Part shown: in pieces, positions 19,050-27,727 of the stretch | Layout: each line of letters opens with the position of its first letter | Numbering within the stretch: position 1 is the stretch's first letter | Source of the DNA: Flavobacterium profundi | GTDB taxonomy: Bacteria; Bacteroidota; Bacteroidia; Flavobacteriales; Flavobacteriaceae | Direction: 5' to 3' | DNA: 64,000 nucleotides | Assembly: GCF_006491645.1 (NCBI RefSeq) | Contig: NZ_VDCZ01000002.1 | Span: 62,001 to 126,000, forward strand | The notes under the pieces: generated by a model | Told to the model about the DNA's origin: nothing | Databases searched by the model: none | The model's input: the letters and a program-made list of their open reading frames with translations, nothing else | Program-made: the position numbers and the translations under genes

Positions 19050-20072
19050 ATGAAAGCAAATTGGGTGCTATTTTTCTTATTATTAAAAAGTATTTTCTGT
19101 TTTTCTCAAATTGAAATAGAAGGTTGGGTCAGTAATACAAATAAAGAACCTTTATTTGGAGCATCCGTATATGTGGACGGTACAACTATTGGAACAACAA
19201 CAGATGATAAAGGTTATTTTAAACTATTATTGTCGTCTTCAATGAATTCGATTTTAGTAGTTAGCTATTTTGGCTATACTACTTCATATCAGAATATTAA
19301 AAATGAATCAAATCTTCTATATATAACTTTAAATGAAGAAGTTAAAGCATTAAAAGAAGTTGTGGTTCAAAGAAATCAATTTACTAGAGCTGAGATGCTT
19401 AAACTATTTAAAGAACAATTTTTAGGGACTAATACAGCGGGTAGTAATTGTGTTATTGAAAATGAAGACGAACTTTATTTTGATTATGATAAAAAAAACT
19501 TTGTTTTTAAGGCATACGCTGATAAACCTCTAGTAATAAAAAATAATTATTTGAACTATAAAATTCAGTTTCAATTAATAGATTTTGAATGTCAATTTTA
19601 TAAATTAAGTATTAAAAGTTTGGATATTATTAATGCTCTGTATGCAGGTACTTCTTTTTTTACAGAAATTAATAATGACAGTAAATATACTAAAAGGAGA
19701 AAAAAATCTTACGAAGGTTCTTCTTTGCATTTTTTTAGAAATCTAATTGCAAAGCAATGGAACAAAAAGGAATTCTTATTGTTTGAAGGAAGTTTTATGA
19801 CGTCACCTGATACACATTTTGAAATTTCAAATCAAAGTAATGCTTTATATAAAATTAAAGTTGCGCAACAAAAAAAGAGCGCCAAAAATAATTTTGTAGC
19901 AGAATTTAGTATTTTGTTCAATAATAAAGAACAATCAAAAATAAGTTTTTTTACGGATACTTTTTATGTGGATCGTTTTGGTCAATTTACGGATTATGAT
20001 AAAATATATTTTTCTGGAGATATTACAACTAGAAAAATAGGAGATTTGTTACCAACGAATTATGGTTTATAA
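19050..20072 (+). CDS. Secreted protein with carboxypeptidase-regulatory-like domain
   Basis: 340 residues with a signal peptide (about 1-19, ending CFSQ), then a carboxypeptidase-regulatory-like domain (IEIEGWVSNTNKEPLFGAS to about residue 90), the plug-proximal module often seen in TonB-dependent systems. The remaining 250 residues do not contain a TonB receptor barrel. It may be a periplasmic or outer-membrane-associated protein of unknown function. Likely cotranscribed with the YciO-type gene, and closed by a shared terminator. Confidence 0.75.
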   Translation: MKANWVLFFLLLKSIFCFSQIEIEGWVSNTNKEPLFGASVYVDGTTIGTTTDDKGYFKLLLSSSMNSILVVSYFGYTTSYQNIKNESNLLYITLNEEVKALKEVVVQRNQFTRAEMLKLFKEQFLGTNTAGSNCVIENEDELYFDYDKKNFVFKAYADKPLVIKNNYLNYKIQFQLIDFECQFYKLSIKSLDIINALYAGTSFFTEINNDSKYTKRRKKSYEGSSLHFFRNLIAKQWNKKEFLLFEGSFMTSPDTHFEISNQSNALYKIKVAQQKKSAKNNFVAEFSILFNNKEQSKISFFTDTFYVDRFGQFTDYDKIYFSGDITTRKIGDLLPTNYGL

Positions 20073-20101
20073 AAAAAGCGCTTCAATTGAAGCGCTTTTT
20101 A
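20072..20101. terminator. Bidirectional terminator
   Basis: AAAAAGCGCTTC pairs with GAAGCGCTTTTT around AATT, between two convergent genes. Confidence 0.9.
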
Positions 20102-20114
20102 TAGTTTATATAAA

Positions 20115-20690
20115 TTATTTTCCTAATAATCTTTTCTTTAAAGTACGGTCTACGCATCGATCTTCTAACCAAATACCAAAAAGTGCTTTTCTAAAGTCTA
20201 GACCTTCAATTTCTCCTGTTAGTTTATCATTGATGAATACATAGGTTTTTACATCTTCTTTAGAATAAACGAATTCTAAATATCCTTTTTCAGTTACATT
20301 TTCAAAGAAAGACATGAATTTGTGCATTCTATCTCTTAAAGGTTCTAATTCACTTTGATATGATTTTTCAATACCTTCTTCAATGGCTTTGATTAATTTT
20401 TCTCTCGTTACTAAAGATGAAGTTACATATAATCGAGTAGCTATGGTTTCATCAGATTCTAAAATCTTTTTAGGATCGTCTGTTTTTTCAGTCAAATATA
20501 AAGCCTGAACATATAAGTTAATCCACATTTTATCTCGAATCCCATATCCATTAAGAACTAATTTGGTTTTCCCACCTGAATCGCGAACCTTGATGTGTTT
20601 CTTAATTTTAATTCCATCAACATCTAAATCATCTTGAGAAAATGCTGATACGCTCAACAGAAAAGCTAATAACAAAATAATTTTTTTCAT
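20115..20690 (-). CDS. Chalcone-isomerase-like secreted protein
   Basis: The protein has 191 residues from the ATG at 20690; a TTG three codons upstream is less likely because the signal peptide (MKKIILLLAFLLSVSAFSQ) starts at the ATG. The mature part matches the chalcone-isomerase-like fold found in many bacterial periplasmic proteins (GIKIKKHIKVRDSGGKTKL, then NGYGIRDKMWINLYVQALYL). Such bacterial proteins have no demonstrated isomerase activity and may bind fatty acids. Monocistronic, between two terminators. Confidence 0.82.
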   Translation of the reverse strand: MKKIILLLAFLLSVSAFSQDDLDVDGIKIKKHIKVRDSGGKTKLVLNGYGIRDKMWINLYVQALYLTEKTDDPKKILESDETIATRLYVTSSLVTREKLIKAIEEGIEKSYQSELEPLRDRMHKFMSFFENVTEKGYLEFVYSKEDVKTYVFINDKLTGEIEGLDFRKALFGIWLEDRCVDRTLKKRLLGK

Positions 20691-20810
20691 AAATTTCAAA
20701 ATTTGGGTTTACAAAACTAATTAATTAATAATAAAGATAACGTTTTTTTAATAAAAAAAATAATTTTTATTAATATTAAAACATATAGTTACAAAAGTAA
20801 TGCCAAAAAT

Positions 20811-20838
20811 AAAAGCATGATTTTTAAATCATGCTTTT
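20811..20838 (-). terminator. Terminator of the OmpA-family gene
   Basis: AAAAGCATGATTT and AAATCATGCTTTT form a stem of about 12 bp just after the OmpA-like gene on the minus strand, with a T-rich tail in that direction. Confidence 0.85.
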
Positions 20839-20866
20839 ATACTATTCTAAAATGTCTTATCGACGA

Positions 20867-21706
20867 TTATTTATTTTCACTCAAACTTTTCATTTCTTTT
20901 TCAATCATATCATAGAACTGATCGATTTTAGGTAAAATGATAATTTTTGTTCTTCTATTTTTAGCGCGGTTTTCAGGAGTATCATTCGCTACTAAAGGAA
21001 TAAAATAACTTCTACCAGCTGGTATAAGCTGTTTTGGATCTACACCTAAATCATTTTGTAATACACGAACAATAGAAGTGGCTCTTTTAACAGATAAATC
21101 CCAGTTGTCTAATAATACTGTATTTTTAATTGGCACATTGTCTGTATGTCCTTCAACCATACATTCAAAATCGGGTTTACTATTAATTACTTTTGCAACT
21201 TTACCTAAAACGGTTTTCGCACCTGGACTTACTTCATAACTTCCTGATTTGAATAATAAGTTGTCGGCTATAGATATGAATACAACTCCTTTTTCAACAT
21301 TTACATTGATATCTGGGTCGTTTAAACCAACTTCTTTTTTCAAACTAGTTACTAAAGCTAAAGTAACACTATCTTTTTTAGACAAAGCGTCTTGAAGTCT
21401 TGATATTTTTAAATCTTTTTCTTTTAAACTTTCTAATGATTTTTCAAGATTTTCTGCTCCTTTAGTGGTTAACACTGTTAATTCTTTAGAACTGTTAATC
21501 AAATCAGAGTTATTTTTTTTCAAATAATCTAACTGATCGCTCATGGCAGATTTTTCAGTCAAACAGTTATTCAATTTAACTGTCGCAGAATTTAATAAAT
21601 CCTGAATTTCTTTGTTTTTGTTTTCTAGTTCCGCATATTTCTTTTTAGAAACACATGACGTAAAGGTCAACATTAATGCGGCTGCAACTACGGTGATTTT
21701 CTTCAT
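20867..21706 (-). CDS. OmpA-family lipoprotein with coiled coil
   Basis: 279 residues. The lipobox ends FTSC (Cys18), so it is anchored to a membrane by lipid. A coiled coil of about 90 residues follows (20-115), then an OmpA C-terminal peptidoglycan-binding domain (about 135-255) with VEGHTDNVP, the WDLSVKRATSIV helix and NRAKNRRTKI. It probably ties the outer membrane to peptidoglycan and may act in envelope integrity or gliding-related structures. Monocistronic with its own terminator. Confidence 0.9.
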   Translation of the reverse strand: MKKITVVAAALMLTFTSCVSKKKYAELENKNKEIQDLLNSATVKLNNCLTEKSAMSDQLDYLKKNNSDLINSSKELTVLTTKGAENLEKSLESLKEKDLKISRLQDALSKKDSVTLALVTSLKKEVGLNDPDINVNVEKGVVFISIADNLLFKSGSYEVSPGAKTVLGKVAKVINSKPDFECMVEGHTDNVPIKNTVLLDNWDLSVKRATSIVRVLQNDLGVDPKQLIPAGRSYFIPLVANDTPENRAKNRRTKIIILPKIDQFYDMIEKEMKSLSENK

Positions 21707-21778
21707 AATTCAATTTATTTTGATACAAAATTAAGAACATTTATGTCTAACTTTAAAATAATAATAGCTAAACTATTG

Positions 21779-22774
21779 TTAAAATATTTTTGTATAAGTT
21801 TGTTGTTTTTGTATAAAAAAACGATTTACAATTGAAGATATTGTATAGTAATTCCTAATATTTTGTGAATTTCTTTTCTTGTAATAATGCTTAAAGTTGC
21901 TATAAAAATGAAAATGAGCACGTAAGATGGCAAATAGATGTTTAAACTTTCCTTGACTTAAAAAACGAAAGGCAGCTACACCGTCTAAAAGTAATCTTAT
22001 AAATAAAATAGGAACTAATTTATTATCAGGTAAATTTTTAGTCAACATATATAAAGAGTTCCTAAAATTTAAATAGGTTTTTTTAGGATTCTCATTGCTT
22101 AAAGTTGCGCCTCCTACATGATACACCAACGACTCATAACAGAATTGTATTTGATAACCTAAATTATGCGCTCTCCAACACAAATCAATTTCCTCTTGAT
22201 GGGCAAAAAAATCTTCATCAAAGCCATATAATTCTTGAAATACTTGGTTGCGAATGAAGAAACAGGCTCCTGAAGCCCAAAAAATATTTATAGTAGTATC
22301 ATATTGTCCTTTATCTTCTTCAATTTTATCAAAAATTCGCCCTCTACAATACGGATATCCATATTTGTCTATAAAACCACCTGCAGCTCCAGCATATTCA
22401 AAATAAGATTTGTTTTTAAAATCTAAAATTTTAGGTTGAATTATAGCAATTAAGGAATCTTGTTCAAATTGATTTAAAATAGGTTGTAACCAATTTTTTG
22501 TAACTTCAATATCGCTATTAACTAACGCAAGATAGGGCTCTTTTATAGTCTTTAATCCTTCATTATACCCTTTAGCAAAACCAAAATTACCTTCGTTTTC
22601 TATGATATGTATGGATGGAAATTCAGTACGTAATACCGAAAGAGATGTATCTGTAGAAGCATTGTCTACTACATAAATTGTGGCTTCTTCAGAATATAGA
22701 AGTATGCTAGGTAAAAATTGTTTCAATAAATCGACCCCGTTCCAATTTAAGATAACGACAGCTATTTTTTTCAT
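21779..22774 (-). CDS. Glycosyltransferase family 2 (rhamnosyltransferase-like)
   Basis: 331 residues with a GT-A Rossmann start (VVILNWNG), VVDNASTD for nucleotide-sugar binding, the DxD-like NSD at the LVNSDIEV block, and a C-terminal ED/WRAHNLGYQI segment. This fits inverting family 2 enzymes that add sugars to polysaccharide or glycoprotein chains, using a nucleotide-activated sugar at the cytoplasmic face. It lies 9 bases after the HsdR-N-like gene, so the two are cotranscribed. Gene order glycosyltransferase, HsdR-N, holA is familiar from other Flavobacteriia. Confidence 0.9.
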   Translation of the reverse strand: MKKIAVVILNWNGVDLLKQFLPSILLYSEEATIYVVDNASTDTSLSVLRTEFPSIHIIENEGNFGFAKGYNEGLKTIKEPYLALVNSDIEVTKNWLQPILNQFEQDSLIAIIQPKILDFKNKSYFEYAGAAGGFIDKYGYPYCRGRIFDKIEEDKGQYDTTINIFWASGACFFIRNQVFQELYGFDEDFFAHQEEIDLCWRAHNLGYQIQFCYESLVYHVGGATLSNENPKKTYLNFRNSLYMLTKNLPDNKLVPILFIRLLLDGVAAFRFLSQGKFKHLFAILRAHFHFYSNFKHYYKKRNSQNIRNYYTISSIVNRFFIQKQQTYTKIF

Positions 22775-22783
22775 CTTGAATTT

Positions 22784-23227
22784 TCAATTATAATATGGTA
22801 ATTCTTTTAGAAAACGATACTTTTCATTTTCAAAATCCATTTGGCAAAAATAATGATTTAAGCCATTGGTAACCATTAAATACGTTGCTTTTAAAACTAA
22901 ATTATAACGAGCGATTTGATCAAAAGTGTGCTGGGAAATAGCAACTTCGGGTGCTTTACATTCGATAAGCAAAAAAATACTTCCATCTGAATTAAAAACA
23001 ACGATATCATAGCGTTTATTTATTCCATTTACTTTTACTAATTTTTCAACATTAATATAAGATTTAGAATACTTTTTTTCCTGAATTAAATAGTGTATGG
23101 TATTTTGACGAACCCACTCTTCTGGTGTGAGTACCACAAATTTTTTTCGAATTTCATCAAAAATAAAGGTTTTATTTTCACTATTTTTGAACCGAAAGGA
23201 ATAGGTTGGAAATTGCAATGGAATCAT
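22784..23227 (-). CDS. HsdR N-terminal-domain (PD-(D/E)XK-like) protein
   Basis: 147 residues. It has a nuclease-fold core like the N-terminus of type I restriction subunit R: RYDIVVFNSDGS followed by LIECKAP, giving the D...ExK arrangement. No helicase domain or methylase/specificity gene is nearby, so it is not a restriction system by itself. Its conserved place beside holA across Bacteroidetes suggests a housekeeping DNA role. Divergent from holA, with a 57-base spacer. Confidence 0.82.
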   Translation of the reverse strand: MIPLQFPTYSFRFKNSENKTFIFDEIRKKFVVLTPEEWVRQNTIHYLIQEKKYSKSYINVEKLVKVNGINKRYDIVVFNSDGSIFLLIECKAPEVAISQHTFDQIARYNLVLKATYLMVTNGLNHYFCQMDFENEKYRFLKELPYYN

Positions 23228-23284
23228 TTCGCAAAATTAACGAAATAAAATAAACGGTCAACAATACTTGCTTTATTGAATATT

Positions 23285-24289
23285 ATGGATGAAGTGTTAC
23301 AAATTATAAAAGAAATTAAATCGGGAAATTACAAACCGATCTATTTTTTTATGGGTGAAGAACCTTACTATGTCGATAAATTAACGGAATATATTGAAGA
23401 TAATGTACTAACAGAAGATGAAAAAGGCTTTAATCAAGTTGTTTTATATGGAAGAGATACTTCAATAGAAGATATTGTTTCTAATGCCAAGCGTTATCCT
23501 ATGATGGCAGAAAGACAAGTGGTTATTGTAAAAGAAGCACAAGAATTATCTCGAAATATTGATAAATTAGAAGCCTATGCTGAAAATCCGCAGCCAACAA
23601 CTGTTTTAGTTTTTGCTTACAAATACAAGACGTTAGATAAAAGAAAAAAAATAACCAAGCTCTTAAGTAAAACGGGTGTCGTTTTTGAAAGTAAAAAATT
23701 ATATGAAAATCAAGTTGGTGATTGGATAAAAAGAGTTTTGTCTGGTCAAAAATATGCTATTGAACCTAAAGCAGCTGCTATGTTAGTTGAGTTTTTAGGA
23801 ACCGATTTATCTAAGATAAGTAATGAATTGGATAAACTTAAAATTATACTACCTCAAGGACATACCATTACAGCAAAAGATATTGAAGATAATATAGGTA
23901 TTAGTAAAGATTATAATAACTTTGAACTTAGAAAAGCAATAGGGGAGAAAAATCAACTAAAAGCCTATCAAATTATTACTTATTTTTCTCAAAATCCAAA
24001 AGATAATCCTATTGTGGTTACTACTGGATTGGTATTTGGTTTTTTTTCCCAATTGTTGCAATATCATGGCTTGAAAGATAAATCAAAAGCAAATGTGGCA
24101 AAAGTTTTAAAAATTAATCCTTATTTCGTTTCAGATTACGATGTGGCCATTCGAAATTATCCCATGAAGAAGGTAAGTGCAATTGTTTCTGCTTTACGAG
24201 AGGTAGATGTAAAGAGTAAAGGAGTTGGGGCAAACTCACTTTCTCAGAATGATTTATTAAAAGAAATGCTGATTCATATCTTTAATTAA
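23285..24289 (+). CDS. holA: DNA polymerase III subunit delta
   Basis: 334 residues; the clamp-loader delta subunit, which opens the beta sliding clamp. The N-terminal AAA-like fold is recognisable from IYFFMGEEPYYVDKLTEYI and a degenerate nucleotide site, as usual in delta; the C-terminal collar domain follows from about residue 215. The frame extends to a TTG at 23276, but the ATG at 23285 matches the family N-terminus better. Its stop abuts the stop of the convergent C1q-like gene with no spacer, so both mRNAs must end inside the opposite gene or use a Rho-type mechanism. Confidence 0.92.
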   Translation: MDEVLQIIKEIKSGNYKPIYFFMGEEPYYVDKLTEYIEDNVLTEDEKGFNQVVLYGRDTSIEDIVSNAKRYPMMAERQVVIVKEAQELSRNIDKLEAYAENPQPTTVLVFAYKYKTLDKRKKITKLLSKTGVVFESKKLYENQVGDWIKRVLSGQKYAIEPKAAAMLVEFLGTDLSKISNELDKLKIILPQGHTITAKDIEDNIGISKDYNNFELRKAIGEKNQLKAYQIITYFSQNPKDNPIVVTTGLVFGFFSQLLQYHGLKDKSKANVAKVLKINPYFVSDYDVAIRNYPMKKVSAIVSALREVDVKSKGVGANSLSQNDLLKEMLIHIFN

Positions 24290-24946
24290 CTATTTTACTT
24301 GAAATATAGAAAATTGAGCGTCAGCGTTGTTAAAAACGAGTAGGTTACTGGATTTTATTCCAAAGTAAATGCGTTCTCCTGCAACTAACTTCACTAAGGT
24401 TTGTGTGCTTCTTACGGGTGGAGAATTAACACCAATACCTAAAATCGTAACAGATAAGGATTCATAAGATTCATCTGCAATTAAAGTTGTGGTTCCACCT
24501 GAAAACTTGAAAATTCCTACTCCTAAATCGGAAACACTAACTAAGGATGTCATTTTTACATATACAGCAATATTATAAATTCCATCTAATGGCGCAACAA
24601 AATATTGATTGGTTGTATTATAATCCGAATTTTCATCAAAATCTATGGTAGGAAATGAAATCTGATTCCAACCACTTAATAAAGTAGCGCCTAATACAGT
24701 AAATCCAGAACCTCCTAAACCTTTAACAAAAGATTTGGCAGCGTCTGTATATTCTATTCTATTATCGGTTGCATTTAGGGTAAGGGTTTTTGTTAATGGC
24801 GTTGTTAATTTTGGCACAGTTTCTACAATTACATCTCCATCAACATGTAAAGTAGCTTGAGGGTCAGTTAAGTTAATACCCACTTGTGAATGTACAGAAA
24901 ATAAATTCAAAAGGAGTACCGTTAGTAAAAGTCTAAAATTTCTCAT
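24290..24946 (-). CDS. Secreted C1q/TNF-like jelly-roll protein
   Basis: 218 residues with a signal peptide (ending SVHSQ) and a short QVGINLTDPQATLHVDGD segment, the start typical of Bacteroidetes surface proteins with tail-fibre-like N-termini. Residues of about 75-218 look like a C1q-type jelly roll (YFVAPLDGIYNIAVYVKM, later AGERIYFGIKSS). It could trimerise at the surface. There is no type IX sorting tail. Monocistronic. Confidence 0.75.
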   Translation of the reverse strand: MRNFRLLLTVLLLNLFSVHSQVGINLTDPQATLHVDGDVIVETVPKLTTPLTKTLTLNATDNRIEYTDAAKSFVKGLGGSGFTVLGATLLSGWNQISFPTIDFDENSDYNTTNQYFVAPLDGIYNIAVYVKMTSLVSVSDLGVGIFKFSGGTTTLIADESYESLSVTILGIGVNSPPVRSTQTLVKLVAGERIYFGIKSSNLLVFNNADAQFSIFQVK

Positions 24947-25509
24947 AGTTAGTAAGATTAAATTGATATTTCACGGTTAATAGTAAACTATACTCTTTTT
25001 AAATCAAGAAAAAGTAGCTATTGCTCAACTAGGGTACTTCCAGTTGAGGATAAATAATGGAATAATAAATTTGAAATTTTTGTAAATTAATAGTTTGTAA
25101 ATAAATTCGATTACAAGAATCGAATGGAGAAAATATAATGTTATTAATTATCTTCCTAAACGAGAATTTCGTTTGGATAATTTGAGGATCAAAAAGAGAT
25201 AATAATACTAGTTTCATAAATACCTATAAATAGTTCAATTGCCCTCCATTGCAGTAATGAAAAACAACAATTACTAAATCAATTATTAGAAATAAAAGAT
25301 ATACTAATCTTAATTTCTAACAAGACTTATAGATAGTTATTTAGAAGTTTGTTTTTATAGTTGTATTGTAAATTTACAAAAAAAAAGTTAATATGTTAAT
25401 TTTTTTAGACTTAAAGTGTTAAATTTATGTAAATATAGTTTTAAGTTAAAGAATACTAAGTACATTTTATTCTAAAAAACAGACCACTTAAAAATAATTT
25501 TAGATTTTG
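24947..25509. other. 600-base gap with three hairpins, no gene seen
   Basis: No convincing ORF. Three perfect or near-perfect hairpins are visible: CTCAACT/AGTTGAG at 25024-25048, ATTCGATT/AATCGAAT at 25105-25125, and AAACGA/TCGTTT at 25158-25174. The right end carries the promoter of the small membrane protein gene. The hairpins could belong to an sRNA or to a degraded element. Confidence 0.5.
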
Positions 25510-25517
25510 TATATTTG
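25510..25517 (+). promoter_or_regulatory. -7 element TATATTTG of the small membrane protein gene
   Basis: TATATTTG matches TAnnTTTG; a weak TTA at 25488-25490 lies 19 bases upstream. The ATG at 25547 follows after 29 bases. Confidence 0.6.
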
Positions 25518-25546
25518 CTGTCCTCAAATTTTTAAAACGATACAAA

Positions 25547-25729
25547 ATGGGAATGAATAAAAATACAGTATTAGCTTGGGCTACTTTTATTATGATACTT
25601 ATGGGATTATTATTGATAGGTCTTGGTATTTATCGCTATGCAGATGTGGCAGGTTGGGGTTTTTCTGCAGTTGGTGTTGGTTTTTTTGCCATTGCATGGG
25701 TTTTTAATGCTTTGAAAGGTAGAGTATAA
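25547..25729 (+). CDS. Small two-helix membrane protein (CAL67264-like)
   Basis: 60 residues with two membrane helices (about 8-28 and 36-55) and a short charged C-terminus. It resembles the small CAL67264-type membrane protein family conserved in Flavobacteriia; this is from memory. It has its own promoter and precedes ettA by 46 bases, so the two may be cotranscribed. Function unknown. Confidence 0.75.
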   Translation: MGMNKNTVLAWATFIMILMGLLLIGLGIYRYADVAGWGFSAVGVGFFAIAWVFNALKGRV

Positions 25730-25775
25730 AAGGTATTTTTAAATATAGAGAATAAAATTAATTGAATAAATAAAT

Positions 25776-27470
25776 ATGTCAGACGATAAGAAAGTAATTT
25801 TTTCAATGTCTAAAGTAAACAAGATTTACTCTAGCACAAATAAGCAAGTTCTAAAAGACATTTACTTGAGCTTCTTTTATGGAGCGAAAATTGGAATTTT
25901 AGGTCTGAATGGTTCTGGAAAATCTTCTTTATTAAAAATTATTGCAGGTTTAGATAAAAATTTTCAAGGAGATCTTGTATTTGCACCAGGATATACAGTA
26001 GGCTATTTAGAGCAAGAACCACAATTAGATGATACTAAAACTGTTATTGAGATAGTTCGAGAAGGAGCTGCAGAAATTTATGCGTTACTTGATGAGTTTA
26101 ATAAAATTAACGACAGTTTTGGTTTGCCTGAAGTTTATGAAGATGCTGATAAAATGCAGAAACTTATGGATCGTCAGGCAGAATTACAAGACAAAATTGA
26201 TGCTGCTGGTGCTTGGGAAATTGATAATAAATTAGAAGTTGCTATGGATGCCCTTCGCACACCTGAAGCAGATACTCCAATTAAGCATTTATCTGGAGGT
26301 GAAAGAAGACGTGTAGCGCTTTGTCGTTTGTTATTACAACAACCAGATGTTTTATTACTGGATGAGCCTACCAATCACTTAGATGCAGAATCGGTGTTGT
26401 GGTTAGAGCAACATTTGCAACAATATGCTGGAACTGTTATTGCTGTAACTCACGATCGTTACTTTCTAGATAATGTGGCAGGATGGATTTTAGAATTAGA
26501 TAGAGGAGAAGGTATCCCATGGAAAGGAAATTACTCTTCTTGGCTAGATCAAAAATCGAAACGTATGGAACAAGAAGAAAAAGTAGCTTCAAAAAGAAGA
26601 AAAACACTAGAAAGAGAGTTAGATTGGGTTCGACAAGGAGCAAAAGGAAGGCAAACCAAACAAAAAGCACGTTTGCAAAATTATGATCGTTTATTAAATG
26701 AAGATCAAAAGGTTTTAGAAGAAAAATTAGAAATTTATATTCCTAATGGACCTCGATTAGGTACCAATGTAATTGAAGCTAAAAATGTTGCCAAAGCTTA
26801 TGGTGACAAATTATTATATGATGACTTAAATTTCACTTTACCTCAAGCAGGAATTGTTGGTATCATTGGACCTAATGGTGCTGGAAAATCAACTATTTTT
26901 AGAATGATTATGGGTGAAGAGCAATCCGATAATGGAACTTTTCAAATAGGAGATACTGTAAAAATAGCTTATGTAGATCAATCGCATAGTGATATAGATC
27001 CAGAAAAATCCATTTATGAGAATTTCTGTGATGGTCAAGAATTAATGATGATGGGAGGAAGACAAGTGAACTCAAGAGCCTATCTTTCGCGATTTAATTT
27101 TGGTGGTAGCGATCAAAATAAAAAAGTAGCTACCCTTTCAGGAGGTGAAAGAAATAGATTGCATTTAGCAATGACACTTAAAGAAGAAGGTAACGTTTTG
27201 TTATTGGATGAGCCAACAAATGATCTGGATATTAATACATTAAGGGCTTTGGAAGAGGGGTTAGAAAATTTTGCGGGTTGTGCTGTAATTATCTCTCACG
27301 ACAGATGGTTCTTGGATAGAGTATGTACGCACATTTTAGCTTTTGAAGGGGATTCTCAAGTCTATTTCTTTGAAGGTAGTTTCTCAGAATATGAGGAGAA
27401 CAAGAAAAAACGACTTGGTAAAGAGGTTACTCCAACCAGAATTAAATATAAAAAACTGATTAGAAACTAA
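25776..27470 (+). CDS. ettA: Energy-dependent translational throttle protein EttA (ABC-F)
   Basis: 564 residues with two ABC ATPase domains in tandem: GLNGSGKSS, LSGGERRRVALCRLLL and VLLLDEPTNHLD in the first, then GPNGAGKST, LSGGERNRLHLAMTL and LLLDEPTNDLD in the second. The insertion in domain 1 (arm) and the charged linker between domains (SKRMEQEEKVASKRRKTL) are those of ABC-F translation factors. EttA binds the ribosomal E site and gates elongation by the ATP/ADP ratio. Length is normal. A hairpin terminator follows. Confidence 0.95.
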   Translation: MSDDKKVIFSMSKVNKIYSSTNKQVLKDIYLSFFYGAKIGILGLNGSGKSSLLKIIAGLDKNFQGDLVFAPGYTVGYLEQEPQLDDTKTVIEIVREGAAEIYALLDEFNKINDSFGLPEVYEDADKMQKLMDRQAELQDKIDAAGAWEIDNKLEVAMDALRTPEADTPIKHLSGGERRRVALCRLLLQQPDVLLLDEPTNHLDAESVLWLEQHLQQYAGTVIAVTHDRYFLDNVAGWILELDRGEGIPWKGNYSSWLDQKSKRMEQEEKVASKRRKTLERELDWVRQGAKGRQTKQKARLQNYDRLLNEDQKVLEEKLEIYIPNGPRLGTNVIEAKNVAKAYGDKLLYDDLNFTLPQAGIVGIIGPNGAGKSTIFRMIMGEEQSDNGTFQIGDTVKIAYVDQSHSDIDPEKSIYENFCDGQELMMMGGRQVNSRAYLSRFNFGGSDQNKKVATLSGGERNRLHLAMTLKEEGNVLLLDEPTNDLDINTLRALEEGLENFAGCAVIISHDRWFLDRVCTHILAFEGDSQVYFFEGSFSEYEENKKKRLGKEVTPTRIKYKKLIRN

Positions 27471-27496
27471 TTTCTAATCAATAAAATGTTTTATAC

Positions 27497-27529
27497 AAAA
27501 GACCTATTAAAAATTTAATAGGTCTTTTT
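27497..27529. terminator. Terminator after ettA
   Basis: AAAAGACCTATTAAA and TTTAATAGGTCTTTT form a long stem with a T-run. Confidence 0.9.
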
Positions 27530-27565
27530 CATGGTAAGATTATTTGATTAAATTATCTTACCATG
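27530..27565. repeat. 11-bp inverted repeat directly after the ettA terminator
   Basis: CATGGTAAGAT at 27530-27540 is repeated inverted as ATCTTACCATG at 27555-27565, with a 14-base AT-rich loop. It has no T-run, so it may be an operator or an RNA structure upstream of the hybrid kinase gene. Confidence 0.5.
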
Positions 27566-27727
27566 AAATATACATCATTTATGACAATACGTAGCTATTT
27601 TAGCTAATATAATCAGTAGATTCTTAATAAATTAACCTAACAAATCCATTTTTTAATAGTTTTATTTATTTAAAAATAGTATTTTTAACGTGTCACAAAA
27701 TCTTATAATTTATCCAAATCGCTTTCA

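Noticed and set aside
22784..23227. Restriction-modification system
   Set aside because: Only the HsdR N-terminal domain is present; no helicase, methylase or specificity gene adjoins, and the location beside holA is a known housekeeping context.
25029..25217. 62-residue frame on the minus strand in the gap before the small membrane protein
   Set aside because: Composition follows the AT-rich hairpin region, no motif, signal or promoter; I regard it as chance.
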